Notes: a model not told the origin generated them from the letters alone. Positions 17,299-27,114 are shown, counted from the first letter of the stretch. The stretch is 64,000 bases of DNA from CBDFLD01 sp965249005 (GCA_965249005.1 CBDFLD010000023.1:682001-746000); one strand, 5' to 3'. Made by a program: numbers and translations.

Positions 17299-18936
17299 CT
17301 ACTCCCCGGCCTGCTTTGACTCTCCATTCGGCATGGCCACGGCCTCCTCGGAACTGGTAGCCGCCTCTGGCTGCCCTGCATCTGCGGTCACCTCATCGAT
17401 CGGAGACTCCGGAGACGACGACAGATCCTCGGAATCGGACGCCGGGACAGCGGATTCCACGTTCTCACTCTGGTCCTGGGAAACGAGTTCGCTTTCCTCG
17501 GGCTCCGCGCCGCTTTCACCCATTTCGGTCGGGGAGTCTTCCTCCGCTTCCGGTGTTTGATCGGCCGATTCCTCGGAGTCCGACTGTGCCGCGACTTCAT
17601 CGGTTCCATCCGCAGGCGGCTCCGCATGAGGCTGGATCGCGGGCGGAATCTCGAGGCCTTCCGGCACCTCTATCTCCACCTCTTCGAACAAGTCCTGAGC
17701 GGCTTCTTTGATTTTGATTGCGGTCTTCTCCCCCACTCCCTGAATGGCAGTCAGCTGTTGTTGGTCCATCTCGAGAATCTGTTCGACTTTCTCGATTCCA
17801 GCTTCGCGGAGCTTTTCGATTATTCGCGCGCTGATCCCTTCCAACTCGCTCAAAGAGGTCGAGGAGGAGGTCAAAGATTCCATGACGCTGAGAACCTCCA
17901 TCTTCTTCTGTTCCTCACTCTTGACGTCGATTTGCCAACCGATCAACTTGGAGGCGAGACGCACGTTCTGCCCCTTCTTTCCGATGGCCAGGGACTGCTG
18001 CTTCTCTTCGACGATCACTTCCATGTGTTTTTCATTTTGATTGAGAATGAGCACTTTCGAGATTCTGGCAGGGTTCAGCGCATTCGCCGCATACTGTGCG
18101 GAATCGTCCGACCACTGCACGATGTCGATTTTCTCGCCCTTGAGCTCACGAATAATGGAGTTGATACGCGAACCCTTCATGCCAACACAGGCCCCAACGG
18201 GGTCGACATCGCGGTCCAGAGAGGCGACCGCAACCTTGGCCCGATCGCCAGGCTCGTGCACCGCGTTCTTGACCACGATGGTACCGTCGTAAATTTCAGG
18301 TATTTCCATCTCAAAAAGGCGAACCAGTACCTGCGGATCCGTTCGGGACAGTATGATCTGTGGCCCCTTGGCAACGGGAAGCACTTTGACAATGACAGCT
18401 CGAATCCGCTCTCCTTGCTTGTAGGCTTCCGCCCGGGACTGCTCGCGCAGAGGAAGTAAGGCTTCCGTTTTACCAATATCCACGATGATGTCTGGGCCTT
18501 CAAAACGCTTGACGACCCCGTTGAGCAGCTCACCGGTTTTCTGCGAGTACTCGTCGAAAATGTTTTGCCGCTCGGCTTCCCGAACTTTTTGCAAGATCAC
18601 CTGCTTGGCTGTCTGGGCGGCGATTCTGCCAAGAACATCCGTAGGCTTCGGCATTTCAACCGTGTCATCAACCTCGAGAGTCTCATCGATCTCCTTTGCT
18701 TCAGCCAACGAAATCTCTAAACTCGGATCCTCGACCGATTCCACCACGCGTTTCACAGCGAAAATCTCGACAATGCCTGTTTCTTCGTCAAACCGCGCGC
18801 TAATGTCTTCGGTCGTCTTGTAGAATTTTCTCGACGCAGCAATCATGGCATCTTCCAGCGCCGATATGATGATCTTGGAATCGATGTTCTTTTCTTTGCT
18901 TATTTGCTCGATGGTCTGGCTGATAATGCTCGACAT
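17299..18936 (-). CDS. nusA: transcription termination/antitermination factor NusA
   Basis: NusA binds RNA polymerase and modulates pausing, termination and antitermination. The N-terminal domain (1-125) is followed by S1 (GVVKRFEGPDIIVDIGKTEA), KH1 and KH2 (VGACVGMKGSRINSIIRELK; AIGKKGQNVRLASKLIGWQI), and then one helix-hairpin-helix repeat (GVGEKTAIKIKEAAQDL). The last ~110 residues are an unusually acidic, Ser/Glu-rich tail in place of the repeated C-terminal domains of enterobacterial NusA. It lies between rimP and infB. Confidence 0.95.
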   Translation of the reverse strand: MSSIISQTIEQISKEKNIDSKIIISALEDAMIAASRKFYKTTEDISARFDEETGIVEIFAVKRVVESVEDPSLEISLAEAKEIDETLEVDDTVEMPKPTDVLGRIAAQTAKQVILQKVREAERQNIFDEYSQKTGELLNGVVKRFEGPDIIVDIGKTEALLPLREQSRAEAYKQGERIRAVIVKVLPVAKGPQIILSRTDPQVLVRLFEMEIPEIYDGTIVVKNAVHEPGDRAKVAVASLDRDVDPVGACVGMKGSRINSIIRELKGEKIDIVQWSDDSAQYAANALNPARISKVLILNQNEKHMEVIVEEKQQSLAIGKKGQNVRLASKLIGWQIDVKSEEQKKMEVLSVMESLTSSSTSLSELEGISARIIEKLREAGIEKVEQILEMDQQQLTAIQGVGEKTAIKIKEAAQDLFEEVEIEVPEGLEIPPAIQPHAEPPADGTDEVAAQSDSEESADQTPEAEEDSPTEMGESGAEPEESELVSQDQSENVESAVPASDSEDLSSSPESPIDEVTADAGQPEAATSSEEAVAMPNGESKQAGE

Positions 18937-19073
18937 CCCTACCTCCGTTTCGAAGGGGGCAATTTCAGAAGGCGACTCAAGAGGCGACTCAAGGTATTAT
19001 CCCTATTCGCAAATACGCTAGCGTTTGTTGCCGCCGGGTAAGGATGGCAACGTACCGTCGAGAAACCTCGCGG

Positions 19074-19556
19074 CTAAAACTCTACGATCAAGTTGGCCTT
19101 CTCGATGTCCTTCAAGGCCAGCGCCATCTTTTCGCCAGGCTCGATTTCGAGGAGGATCTTTCCCTCGAGAGTTCCAGCGAGCTTGCCCTGAAAGTTCCGT
19201 TGTCCGTGAAGTGCCGTACGGGTCCTTATCTTCGCTCTCTTACCCGAAAACCGCCGGTAGTCCGCCGCTTTGACCAGGGGCCGGTCCAATCCCGGCGAAG
19301 AGACCTCCAACGTGTAGCTGGAGGGTATCCAGTCCTCGACGTCGAGCAAAACCGACAGCCGCGCACTGAAACGCGCGCAGTCATCCAAGCCGACGCCTCC
19401 TGGCTGGTCGATATACGTGCAAACAATCGATCGAGCGCCGGCCCCCTTGACCTCGACAAGAACAACTTCCGCGCCCATGGGTCCGGCAATTTGCTCCGCC
19501 AGTTGCGCAATTCTCTCACGCAGAGATTCGCGCTTATCGAATCCTCGCTGGGCCAT
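19074..19556 (-). CDS. rimP: ribosome maturation factor RimP
   Basis: RimP assists early 30S subunit assembly. The 160-residue product has the N-terminal alpha/beta domain (REPIAQL-like helices; EVVLVEVKGAGARSIVCTYI), then DWIPSSYTLEVSSPGLDRPL, the strongest family block, and a C-terminal Sm-like barrel. I start at the ATG giving MAQRGFDKRESLRE. The open frame extends 34 residues further but crosses a transcription terminator hairpin. It is the first gene of the rimP-nusA-infB run. Confidence 0.93.
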   Translation of the reverse strand: MAQRGFDKRESLRERIAQLAEQIAGPMGAEVVLVEVKGAGARSIVCTYIDQPGGVGLDDCARFSARLSVLLDVEDWIPSSYTLEVSSPGLDRPLVKAADYRRFSGKRAKIRTRTALHGQRNFQGKLAGTLEGKILLEIEPGEKMALALKDIEKANLIVEF

Positions 19557-19570
19557 TTTTTTTGACCCCA

Positions 19571-19601
19571 AAAACAAAAAAGTGGGCACGTGCCCACTTT
19601 T
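19571..19601 (-). terminator. rho-independent terminator downstream of the ABC/DUF4340 operon
   Basis: On the minus strand, AAAAGTGGGCAC pairs perfectly with GTGCCCACTTTT (19578-19601, 12-bp arms), followed by TTTTTTGTTTTT counted from the arm. It lies between the DUF4340 stop and the rimP start, so it ends the upstream operon and separates it from rimP. The hairpin is symmetrical, but only the minus direction has a good T tract. Confidence 0.85.
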
Positions 19602-19685
19602 CACAAAGCTAGCCGCCGAAGTATATCCAAAGAAGATGGCAAGATCAAGAGGCATCAAAAAGCGTTCAGCGACGGATCGCTGAAG

Positions 19686-21089
19686 CTAATCCGGTGGCGT
19701 ATCGTCCCCTTCTTCTTCCTGAGTCGGCTCGAGAAAGTCTGATTCGTTTCCCGTGAGCTTTTCAAGCAGCTCCGCTTCCACGACCTTGATGGAGTCCTCC
19801 CCTTGGACCCGTGCGTAAACCCCTGCCGGTCCGTCCCCCCCGAAGGAACAGTCGACGGCAACGATATCTCCATCTTTGAGAACCACGCGAAACCGTGGAG
19901 GATCAAGGCCAAACTGGGTTGGATCACCGGGATGATCGATAAATTCCTTCACCGATTTCTCCAAGGTATCCAGAATGCCTTGAACGGTGTCCCACTTTAC
20001 TTTTTTCTTTTCCGCGCCGAGCAGCCAATCGCCGCCGTCCTCGCTCTTGAGGAACTGGAAGCTTCCGGAAGGATTGCTGAGCCTCACCGAGTCAATCTCC
20101 CACCGTTTGAAGGACGCGAGGGAATCGTCCCGCAAATCGCGGGCGGTTTTTACCAACCGATCCACGAATTCCTTTCCCACGAAAAACAGCTCGTCTCTTG
20201 AATCGTCCTTCGCGACGTACCATTCCTCCTCGCCGGACGCCTGCGCCGATTTTCCCAAACCAGATTTCTGCGACCCGACGACGAAACGCTTCAAAGACTT
20301 TTCTTCACCGACGGTCAATGTGACGTCGACGGTAGGCCTATCGAAGCCGAGTTTCCTGCCCTCTGGCGGGTCATCCAGGAATTCCTCGAGTCGAGAGTTA
20401 GCCAGGGCGCCCAGGACGTCATTGACCGCGGAGGAGGAAGCGGCGATTCGATTCTTCCCCTCGATCCACCAGCGGTCCTGCTCCTTCACGAGCTCTACCC
20501 GCCCTTTCAGTGATCTCAAGTCGACTGCCTGCGTCTTGTATTGATCAAAGCGTAAGATGGCTCTCTCCCGCAGGTCGTCGAGTCTCTTGCGAAAGGTTGT
20601 CGCCGTGTTGGTCGGAACGAGCAAAACCTCACCGCTGCCCTTCTTCTGGGCATAGGTCGAAGTGCCGGTGGGATTCTCCCTCCCGAAGGCCAGATAAAAC
20701 TGCTGTCCTTCCTTTGTCCGGACTCCCAGGCTATGTTCCGGAGGATCGAGCGCGAACCTCGAAACGTCCGTTGCCTCAGCCTCGACCACGCTCTCGAAAC
20801 TCAGGTCGGCCGCTGAGCTGGCGATTCGATTCAACTCTTCCGCATCCGCTTCGACAGATCTGGGCGAGGTGATCTTCCACGATTTTTCCCCTGTCCGGAC
20901 CGCGGTCACCGTCTCGTCGGGAAAAACGAACTCGACTCTCTCGACCTGATCACTTTCCACCTTCCAGAGTTGCTTTTCTGCCAGCCGCGCCTGCTCTCGC
21001 GCCGGCTCGCCCTGAATCTCGTAAAAGTACACGTACAGGCCTAGGCCTACGACCAGGAGCAGGAGAAAAAGGGTCCCTTTGAACCGCAT
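19686..21089 (-). CDS. DUF4340 domain protein
   Basis: A 467-residue protein with one N-terminal membrane segment (LFLLLLVVGLGLYVYFYEI). The remainder is presumably periplasmic and contains repeated beta-rich modules characteristic of DUF4340: WKVESDQVERVEFVFPDET, FALDPPEHSLGVRTKEG and FGLDPPRFRVVLKDG. The C-terminus is acidic. Family members are typically the last gene after a GldA/GldF/GldG-like ABC set, as here. The exact biochemical role is unknown. It starts three bases after the GldG-like gene ends and is followed by a terminator. Confidence 0.85.
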   Translation of the reverse strand: MRFKGTLFLLLLVVGLGLYVYFYEIQGEPAREQARLAEKQLWKVESDQVERVEFVFPDETVTAVRTGEKSWKITSPRSVEADAEELNRIASSAADLSFESVVEAEATDVSRFALDPPEHSLGVRTKEGQQFYLAFGRENPTGTSTYAQKKGSGEVLLVPTNTATTFRKRLDDLRERAILRFDQYKTQAVDLRSLKGRVELVKEQDRWWIEGKNRIAASSSAVNDVLGALANSRLEEFLDDPPEGRKLGFDRPTVDVTLTVGEEKSLKRFVVGSQKSGLGKSAQASGEEEWYVAKDDSRDELFFVGKEFVDRLVKTARDLRDDSLASFKRWEIDSVRLSNPSGSFQFLKSEDGGDWLLGAEKKKVKWDTVQGILDTLEKSVKEFIDHPGDPTQFGLDPPRFRVVLKDGDIVAVDCSFGGDGPAGVYARVQGEDSIKVVEAELLEKLTGNESDFLEPTQEEEGDDTPPD

Positions 21090-21092
21090 CGG

Positions 21093-22739
21093 TCAGTTCC
21101 TCCGCTGGCTCCAAACGCTGATACCGGCCACGATCACGCCGAGAGGAAGGAGGACGACCGTAAGATAGAAGAGCGTTGTTTGCTGACTCTGGGAAAGCGT
21201 CATCCGGCGATCCTGGGGAGACTTGGGACGAATCGAGATGAGATCCTTCTCTTGGGCCAGCCAGCTGATCATGTTGAGAAAGAGATTCCCATTTCCCTGT
21301 GCCGAAAAATGAGCATTGCTGGCGAACTCCGAGTCTCCAACCACCACCATCCGGGCCGTTGCGGGGGCCGGGGACTCTGTATCTTCCGCGCCCTCCCTGG
21401 CCGCGTCCGGCCCTGTCTCGACTGGGTCTGCCACGGCCTCAAGCTGTTTGCTGACGGCCACCGCGAGCGGCAGCGGGCCCTCGGAGTCTTCGCCCTCGTC
21501 GAAGCTCTTCTCCGTCTCTCCGAGGTCGGTCTCGCCCCAGCTACGTGGATTGCTTTGCAGCAGAGGGGTAACGGTGACCCCGTCCACGGTTTTCTCCGAC
21601 GGTTCCACCGACCGTACTAGGGGAAAGAAAGTCATGCTCCGGAAGCGCTCGGTGATTTCATGACTCTCATACTCGAGGACCAACGGGATTTCAGGACCGG
21701 CCCCCATGAGCCTGCCGGCGCCGCTGACGTCTAGCACGATGTTTTCGCCTGCAACGACGCCCCATTGATTCAAGAAACCCTGCAGCGAGGCCGCCGGGGG
21801 AGGGTCTACCATCAGGAGGACCCCGCCGCCTTTATTCAGAAATTCGCTCAAGTACTCCGATTCCTGGGGAAACGGCTCGATGGTCGCGCCGGCGATCACG
21901 AGTACTTGACCGTCCTCGGGCACCTTTCCTTCACCGGCGAGATTCACCGATGCTGTAGCAAATCCCTGGTTCTCCAGCGCTTTCTGCACTTCTGAATACC
22001 CGCCGCGGTCACTGTTGTCGATCTCCTTCTCGCCGTGACCCGCAACAAAGTAGACTCTCTTTTTCTCGGCGCGCTGCACTTTGATCAGAGCGTTGGTGAG
22101 ATCCTCCTCGCGAATCACGTCCGAGCGTTTCTCGATCTTTTCACGCAGATCCCCTTGCCGGACAACCGTCGTGCCCGATTTCAACTCTGTTCCCGTGAAT
22201 GGGTTGGCGAAGGTGCCGTACACGGTCACATCGTGTTGCCGAGCCACATCCGGATAACGATCCGGATCGATGAATTCGTATTCGATGTGGCTGCTCAGGG
22301 TGCGAAACTGCACCAGCAGCTCTCGAAGGGTCACATCATCTCCGTCGGGGTAAAAGGCCTTGATCTCGACATCGCGATCCAGACGGTCCAGGATCTGGAT
22401 GGTTTGGGGAGCAAGCGTGTAGTGGCCGCCGGCCGTTAAGTCAAACCGCTTCGGATGTCGCTGTCCGATGAAATTGAACGCCGCGGCCAGGCCGAGGACA
22501 AGAGCCACCGATATGATGTAGTTGGTTGCGTACTTGGTGGAGCGCCTTCCGAGTGATTGCAGGATCCGCCGGCGGTTGATCACAATTCCTGCCAGCAAGA
22601 GGGTGCCACCCGCGATCGCCAATCCCAGATTCCAAGCGTTCCACAGATCCGCAATCGAATAGTGGATAACCGCCCCAACCAGTAGAATCAGTCCCAGATC
22701 GCTGAGTTTCTGAAGATGTCTTTTCATCAGCTTTTCCAT
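21093..22739 (-). CDS. GldG-like ABC-transporter auxiliary protein
   Basis: 548 residues. Two N-terminal membrane segments (LGLILLVGAVIHYSIADLW to GTLLLAGIVI, and ISVALVLGLAAAFNFIG) precede a large soluble domain containing DRDVEIKAFYPDGDDVTLRE, KKRVYFVAGHGEKEID and NKGGGVLLMVDPPP. A single C-terminal anchor (TLFYLTVVLLPLGVIVAGI) closes the protein. This is the ABC_transp_aux/GldG architecture known from gliding bacteria, though homologues are widespread in non-gliding taxa. It overlaps the permease gene by 13 bases. Confidence 0.88.
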   Translation of the reverse strand: MEKLMKRHLQKLSDLGLILLVGAVIHYSIADLWNAWNLGLAIAGGTLLLAGIVINRRRILQSLGRRSTKYATNYIISVALVLGLAAAFNFIGQRHPKRFDLTAGGHYTLAPQTIQILDRLDRDVEIKAFYPDGDDVTLRELLVQFRTLSSHIEYEFIDPDRYPDVARQHDVTVYGTFANPFTGTELKSGTTVVRQGDLREKIEKRSDVIREEDLTNALIKVQRAEKKRVYFVAGHGEKEIDNSDRGGYSEVQKALENQGFATASVNLAGEGKVPEDGQVLVIAGATIEPFPQESEYLSEFLNKGGGVLLMVDPPPAASLQGFLNQWGVVAGENIVLDVSGAGRLMGAGPEIPLVLEYESHEITERFRSMTFFPLVRSVEPSEKTVDGVTVTPLLQSNPRSWGETDLGETEKSFDEGEDSEGPLPLAVAVSKQLEAVADPVETGPDAAREGAEDTESPAPATARMVVVGDSEFASNAHFSAQGNGNLFLNMISWLAQEKDLISIRPKSPQDRRMTLSQSQQTTLFYLTVVLLPLGVIVAGISVWSQRRN

Positions 22740-23497
22740 CTCATGGACTCGAGGGAGCGATACGCGAGAAAGAGCCCCACAAAGGCAAAGGTCACGTAGA
22801 ATATGATGTGACTGGTATCGATAACTCCCTTGATGAAATCATCCAAGTGGCCGATGACCGACATGTAACCCAGGACGTCCCGAGCGACGCCAGAGGAACC
22901 GGTCGACAGTGATTCGATCAACCACAGGACGAGGATGGCTCCGAAAGTGACCACCACCGACACGATCTGATTCTCGGTCAGTGTTGATATGAACAACCCC
23001 AGCGCGAGAAGCGCCGCTCCGTAGAGAAAGAGACCCAGGTAACCGCCAAGCAAGGGTTTCCATTCCGGATCTCCGTATACAAAGAGCGTCGAGATCGTGA
23101 GTCCGCTGCCGGCGAACATGATCAGGAGAAATGTCACACTGGCCGCGTACTTGCCTATCACGGCCTGGAGGGTTCCCACCGGAGTCGTCAGCAGTAGCTC
23201 GATCGTGCCTCTCTTTTTCTCCTCCGCGTAGAGTCCCATGGTGAGCATCGGAATCATGAACAACAGAACCACGCTTATGGTCCCCAGGAAGCTCCGGGTC
23301 ACGATTCCCGGAACGTCGACCGGTTGCGCTCCGCCGCCCATGGAGCCCTGCATCAAGGTCGTTTGAACCACCGCTGTCAGAATCGAGTAATAGAAAAATC
23401 CGGACAGGAACAAGAAGACGGCAAGGACGACGTACGCGATCGGCGAAACGAAGTAGGACTTCAACTCACGCTCCCAGATGGCGATGATGTTTTGCAC
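22727..23497 (-). CDS. ABC-2 type permease (GldF-like)
   Basis: A 256-residue integral membrane protein with about six helices, beginning IWERELKSYFVSPIAYVVLA. It includes the cytoplasmic EEKKRGTIELLLTTPVGTLQ segment that typifies ABC-2 permeases of the GldF/NosY type. It should form a transporter with the ATPase encoded just upstream. A hydrophobic glycine-rich extracytoplasmic loop (GSMGGGAQPVDVPG) separates the first two helices. Substrate unknown. Confidence 0.9.
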   Translation of the reverse strand: MQNIIAIWERELKSYFVSPIAYVVLAVFLFLSGFFYYSILTAVVQTTLMQGSMGGGAQPVDVPGIVTRSFLGTISVVLLFMIPMLTMGLYAEEKKRGTIELLLTTPVGTLQAVIGKYAASVTFLLIMFAGSGLTISTLFVYGDPEWKPLLGGYLGLFLYGAALLALGLFISTLTENQIVSVVVTFGAILVLWLIESLSTGSSGVARDVLGYMSVIGHLDDFIKGVIDTSHIIFYVTFAFVGLFLAYRSLESMRWKS

Positions 23498-23536
23498 GAC
23501 AATGTCCTCAGGGCTTGCGCAGGTGCCCGGCCAGGG

Positions 23537-24472
23537 TCACTCTTTTGTGACGAGATTGATGAAAACATCTTCCAGGCTCAGCGCCACTCCATGCAACTCG
23601 AGAAGCCCCCAGCCCTGCGAGACAACAGCTGAAGCCAGTTGCCGCCGAAGATCGGTGTCCAACTCGCATTCCACTGTGTAGCGGACCGGTCCATCCGGTG
23701 CTCCGTCCTCGGACTCCACGGCTATCACGCCTGCAATGCCGCCGATCTCTTGCGTTACCGGATCTTTGGGTCCATCGACGACCAGGACCACCTTTTCGGC
23801 GCCCTTGAGTTGCCTCCCGAGCCCCTCCGGAGTATCCATGGCAACCACTTTCCCCTCGTTGATGATGACGACCCGGTTACAAGTCATGCTGACCTCGGGT
23901 AGGATATGAGTCGAGAGGATTACGGTGTGGCTTCCTGCCAAGTTCCTGACAAGAGATCGGACTTCGAATATTTGCTTGGGGTCCAATCCGATTGTCGGCT
24001 CATCGAGGATGAGTACCTCCGGATCATTGAGCAACGCCTGGGCCAAGCCCACCCGCTGCTTGTAACCCTTTGACAGCCGTGCGATGATCCGCTTCCGAAC
24101 GTCCCCGATACTGCACTTTTCCATGACATCCTCGACCTGGCCCTTTATCTTCCGGGCGGAGGCACCCTTGATCCGAGCTACGAAACCAAGATACGACTCC
24201 ACGGTCATCTCGGGATAAAGGGGCGGATTCTCCGGAAGGTAACCGATCCGTTTTCGGACTTCGAGGCTGTCCTCGAAGACGTCAAAGCCGGCGATCCTGG
24301 CGGTCCCATCGGTCGAGGGCATGTAGCATGTCAGAATGCGCATGGTAGTGGTCTTTCCCGCCCCATTGGGGCCGAGGAAGCCCAGGATTTCGCCTTTTTC
24401 TACCCGAAAGGAGATGTCGTCGATTGCTCTATGGTTGTGATACAGCTTGGTCAGATGTTGGACTTCAATCAC
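23537..24472 (-). CDS. ABC transporter ATP-binding protein (GldA-like)
   Basis: 311 residues with a complete nucleotide-binding domain: Walker A GPNGAGKTTTMRIL near residue 35, a Q-loop region YLPENPPLYPEMTV, signature LSKGYKQRVGLAQALL, Walker B EVLILDEPTIGLDP, and an H-loop in STHILPE. A ~90-residue C-terminal domain (DUF4162-like) follows. It is the first gene of the four-gene ATPase-permease-GldG-DUF4340 operon. Confidence 0.93.
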   Translation of the reverse strand: MIEVQHLTKLYHNHRAIDDISFRVEKGEILGFLGPNGAGKTTTMRILTCYMPSTDGTARIAGFDVFEDSLEVRKRIGYLPENPPLYPEMTVESYLGFVARIKGASARKIKGQVEDVMEKCSIGDVRKRIIARLSKGYKQRVGLAQALLNDPEVLILDEPTIGLDPKQIFEVRSLVRNLAGSHTVILSTHILPEVSMTCNRVVIINEGKVVAMDTPEGLGRQLKGAEKVVLVVDGPKDPVTQEIGGIAGVIAVESEDGAPDGPVRYTVECELDTDLRRQLASAVVSQGWGLLELHGVALSLEDVFINLVTKE

Positions 24473-24755
24473 GGCGCCCTCGGGGACCTTCGTTCGTTGA
24501 GAAAAACCGAAATTCTAGTGAATCTGTTTGGAGGAGTCAATCCCGACGGCTCTCAATTTTCGCCCCCGAACGAGGCGGGGCATCCGATCGCCAGACTTTC
24601 CCTTGGGTCAACTCCCCGATCGACAACTACGACTCCATTTGACCAAAACGCTGGCTTGGACCGGAATGGTGGATCGTTCCTGACTCTCGATCGCAAGGAT
24701 CCCGCTGTGGATGAGCATTGCCCAGCCGAGCCCTGTCATTCCGTGGGGGCGGGCG

Positions 24756-25082
24756 TCAGCCTAGGTGGATTTTCTCGGAAAACTGGACCGCGAAATAGGC
24801 GTAGCCGCCATCGGGTCCCTCCGGCTCGCAGCGCACAACGTGGCCGCGGGCGGTAAATCGAACGTTCAGGCTCCCCGCGACCTTGGGCGGAGGAGTAATC
24901 GATACCACAACCTCGTGATCCAGGAGCAATGGTTGCTGTAGACCGAAGTACGCACCACCAGTAGAAACATTGATGGTTTTCGTGGCTTCGCTAAACTCAC
25001 TACCGTCCGGATTGATCCCGGATACGACGATTGGCAGCTGCAGGGCCATCCGGGGAGCTCTGCGGCGTTCAGGGCGATTCAT
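24756..25082 (-). CDS. PilZ domain protein
   Basis: A 108-residue single-domain protein. The PilZ c-di-GMP contacts are recognisable: ERRRAPRMALQLPI supplies the RxxxR motif and INVSTGGAYFG the (D/N)xSxxG motif. It likely acts as a small cyclic-di-GMP receptor, with an unknown partner. I start at the ATG before NRPERRRAPR. An upstream TTG would add 13 residues. It lies upstream of the ABC operon with a 283-bp gap. Confidence 0.82.
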   Translation of the reverse strand: MNRPERRRAPRMALQLPIVVSGINPDGSEFSEATKTINVSTGGAYFGLQQPLLLDHEVVVSITPPPKVAGSLNVRFTARGHVVRCEPEGPDGGYAYFAVQFSEKIHLG

Positions 25083-25541
25083 ATCTTCCAATGAATCAAT
25101 GAAATGCACAGCAGGGCCCAAATTGGGGGGCCAAACGCTCCAAGGATATACGTTTTCGTTACATTATTCCATAGCCACTCCATTTCGGACTCAACCCCGT
25201 TGCGGGCTTGCCTTTTGCCGAGAACGGGCAACTTTTGGGGAAGAAAAGTCTCTTTTTGACGTCCAATACTTGAATGCCGGTGGTTAGCCGGAATGGCGGA
25301 GGCTAGAGTGAGAAATCCTTGGAGAAATAACTGAACCTGCGGATGCCGCCAAACGTATATAACTTGTCCGCTAGTGAGCAGTTACGGAACCCAGGGGCAC
25401 GGCGCGCGCGGGAGGCAAAAGCGGGAGGCAAAAAAAGAACAAAATAATGAAACAATCGGACGTGTTTCACTATCTATATAGCCGGAACCGGGGCCTCCCA
25501 AACGGAAAATCGTCCAATTTGTTGAATGCTGGCCATTAGAT
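25083..25541. other. long intergenic region before the sigma factor
   Basis: About 420-460 bases without a credible gene. It is more AT-rich than its surroundings and contains two candidate AT-rich -10-like words (TATATA near 25360 and 25476). There is also a direct repeat of GCGGGAGGCAAA in tandem near 25408-25433 and a stretch CTAGTGAGCAGTTAC that resembles the tail of the dispersed element at 27.1 kb. It presumably holds the promoters of rpoD (plus) and the PilZ gene (minus). No clean -35/-10 pair could be fixed. Confidence 0.4.
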
Positions 25542-27110
25542 ATGCGACCGCTAAATAGAATGAATGTGATGAATTTAGAACTCAAAAAGAATGAGGACAT
25601 GGATGTGTACGATCTGGATGAGGTCGGTGCCGAATCCGACGACTTTTCAGGACTGACCACTGCCAACTACGTGGACCGCGTTCATTTCGAGCGAGTGGCC
25701 GGAGAATCCGCTCAGCCCACCTCGAATGACAACACTTCGTCGGGCGATCCTCTCTACGTTTATTATCGGAGCATGAGCAAGATTCCCTTGTTGAAAAGGG
25801 AGGAGGAGGTCTATCTCGCGAAAAAGATCGAATCGGCCAAGATCAACATGCTGAGACTGCTGTCCAGGACGCCGATCACGAGCGTCAGGGTCCTAGAGAT
25901 TGCCGATCGATTGAATCCGGCGGGGCTGGTCGCCCCTGAGACCGAACCGACCCTAGAAGAGCGCAATCAGTTGAAAGAAAAAGCAATTCGGCAAATCGTG
26001 CGACAGCTGAAGACGGCAGAAAATCGTTACCGGTGGCGCAGGCCTAGCAAGACCCGCACTGCACCGCGTACAAGCAAGAAAGCGGGCGCCCCCACCGAGC
26101 CACGTGAAGCCGTTTTCCGGGCTTTGTCCCGCATTGATTTTACGGAGGGCCAACTCGATCATCTCGCCTTGGCGGTCCAGCGGGCGCTCGGCCAAATGTC
26201 TTCGGCAGAGCGGGAAATACGCCGAGCGAACACAGTCAGAGGGAGGGGGAGTCGAAAGCGGGCGACCGACGCCCGCGCCGCCCTGGCCCTGCTGGAAAAG
26301 GAATACAAGACCACTGAGGCCGAGCTACGACGCATCGTCGAGTTGATCCGGGAAAACAAGATCGAGATGGGGAGAGCGAAGGATGAGTTCGTCCGAGCGA
26401 ACCTCCGGCTTGTGCTCAGCATTGCGAAAAACTACTCGTATCCCGGTTTGGACTTGTTGGACCTCGTTCAAGAGGGCAACATCGGACTGATGAAAGCGGT
26501 GGACAAATTCAACTATCGCCTCGGCCACAAGTTTTCGACCTACGCCACATGGTGGATCCGCCAGAGCATCACACGCGCCATTGCCGACCAAGGGCGAACG
26601 ATTCGAGTACCGGTCCACATGGTGGAAGCGATGAACCGAGTACTGAAGACGTCGAATGAACTGACCAAAAGGATGGGGCGGCAGCCTACGGTTCACGAGT
26701 TATCAAAGGAACTGAAGACTCCTGTGGCGAAAGTGACTCAGATACTCAAGGCGGCGCAGGACCCGATCTCTCTCGAAGCCACCATTGCCGACAACAAGGA
26801 CGCGGTCTTAAACAAGTTCATCGAAGACAAGAAGGCCGTTGCTCCTGACGAGGACACGTTGCGTCATAACCTGAAGGACGTGACAGCCTCCGCGCTCGAA
26901 AACCTCTCTCCACGAGAGCAGCAAATCGTTCGGATGCGGTACGGTCTGAATGATACGGGTAAGGAGTATACCCTTCAAGAAGTCGGCGAGGTCTTCCAGG
27001 TGACTCGTGAGCGCATTCGCCAAATTGAAGAGAAAGCTCTTCTGAAGCTCCGAAGCCCTTTTCGCTCGAACAGACTGCGAGAGTTCGCCGACTTCGTCCG
27101 CAAGAACTAG
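25542..27110 (+). CDS. rpoD: RNA polymerase primary sigma factor (RpoD/SigA type)
   Basis: 522 residues. Region 1.2 (DPLYVYYRSMSKIPLLKREE, about 68-90) is followed by a basic, variable non-conserved segment (about 130-260). Region 2 has DLVQEGNIGLMKAVDKF and the -10-recognising STYATWWIRQSITRAI. Region 3 (TVHELSKELKTPVAKV) and region 4.2 with the helix-turn-helix YTLQEVGEVFQVTRERIRQI follow. The classical acidic region 1.1 is missing or reduced to a short acidic N-terminus. Length and complete regions suggest the housekeeping factor, though a close paralogue cannot be excluded. Confidence 0.9.
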   Translation: MRPLNRMNVMNLELKKNEDMDVYDLDEVGAESDDFSGLTTANYVDRVHFERVAGESAQPTSNDNTSSGDPLYVYYRSMSKIPLLKREEEVYLAKKIESAKINMLRLLSRTPITSVRVLEIADRLNPAGLVAPETEPTLEERNQLKEKAIRQIVRQLKTAENRYRWRRPSKTRTAPRTSKKAGAPTEPREAVFRALSRIDFTEGQLDHLALAVQRALGQMSSAEREIRRANTVRGRGSRKRATDARAALALLEKEYKTTEAELRRIVELIRENKIEMGRAKDEFVRANLRLVLSIAKNYSYPGLDLLDLVQEGNIGLMKAVDKFNYRLGHKFSTYATWWIRQSITRAIADQGRTIRVPVHMVEAMNRVLKTSNELTKRMGRQPTVHELSKELKTPVAKVTQILKAAQDPISLEATIADNKDAVLNKFIEDKKAVAPDEDTLRHNLKDVTASALENLSPREQQIVRMRYGLNDTGKEYTLQEVGEVFQVTRERIRQIEEKALLKLRSPFRSNRLREFADFVRKN

Positions 27111-27114
27111 AAAA

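Noticed and set aside
24431..24856. Plus-strand frame containing GGVNPDGSQF, like GINPDGSEF in the PilZ protein
   Set aside because: Similarity is limited to about seven residues and the frame then loses all PilZ features; it could be a tiny remnant but cannot be supported.
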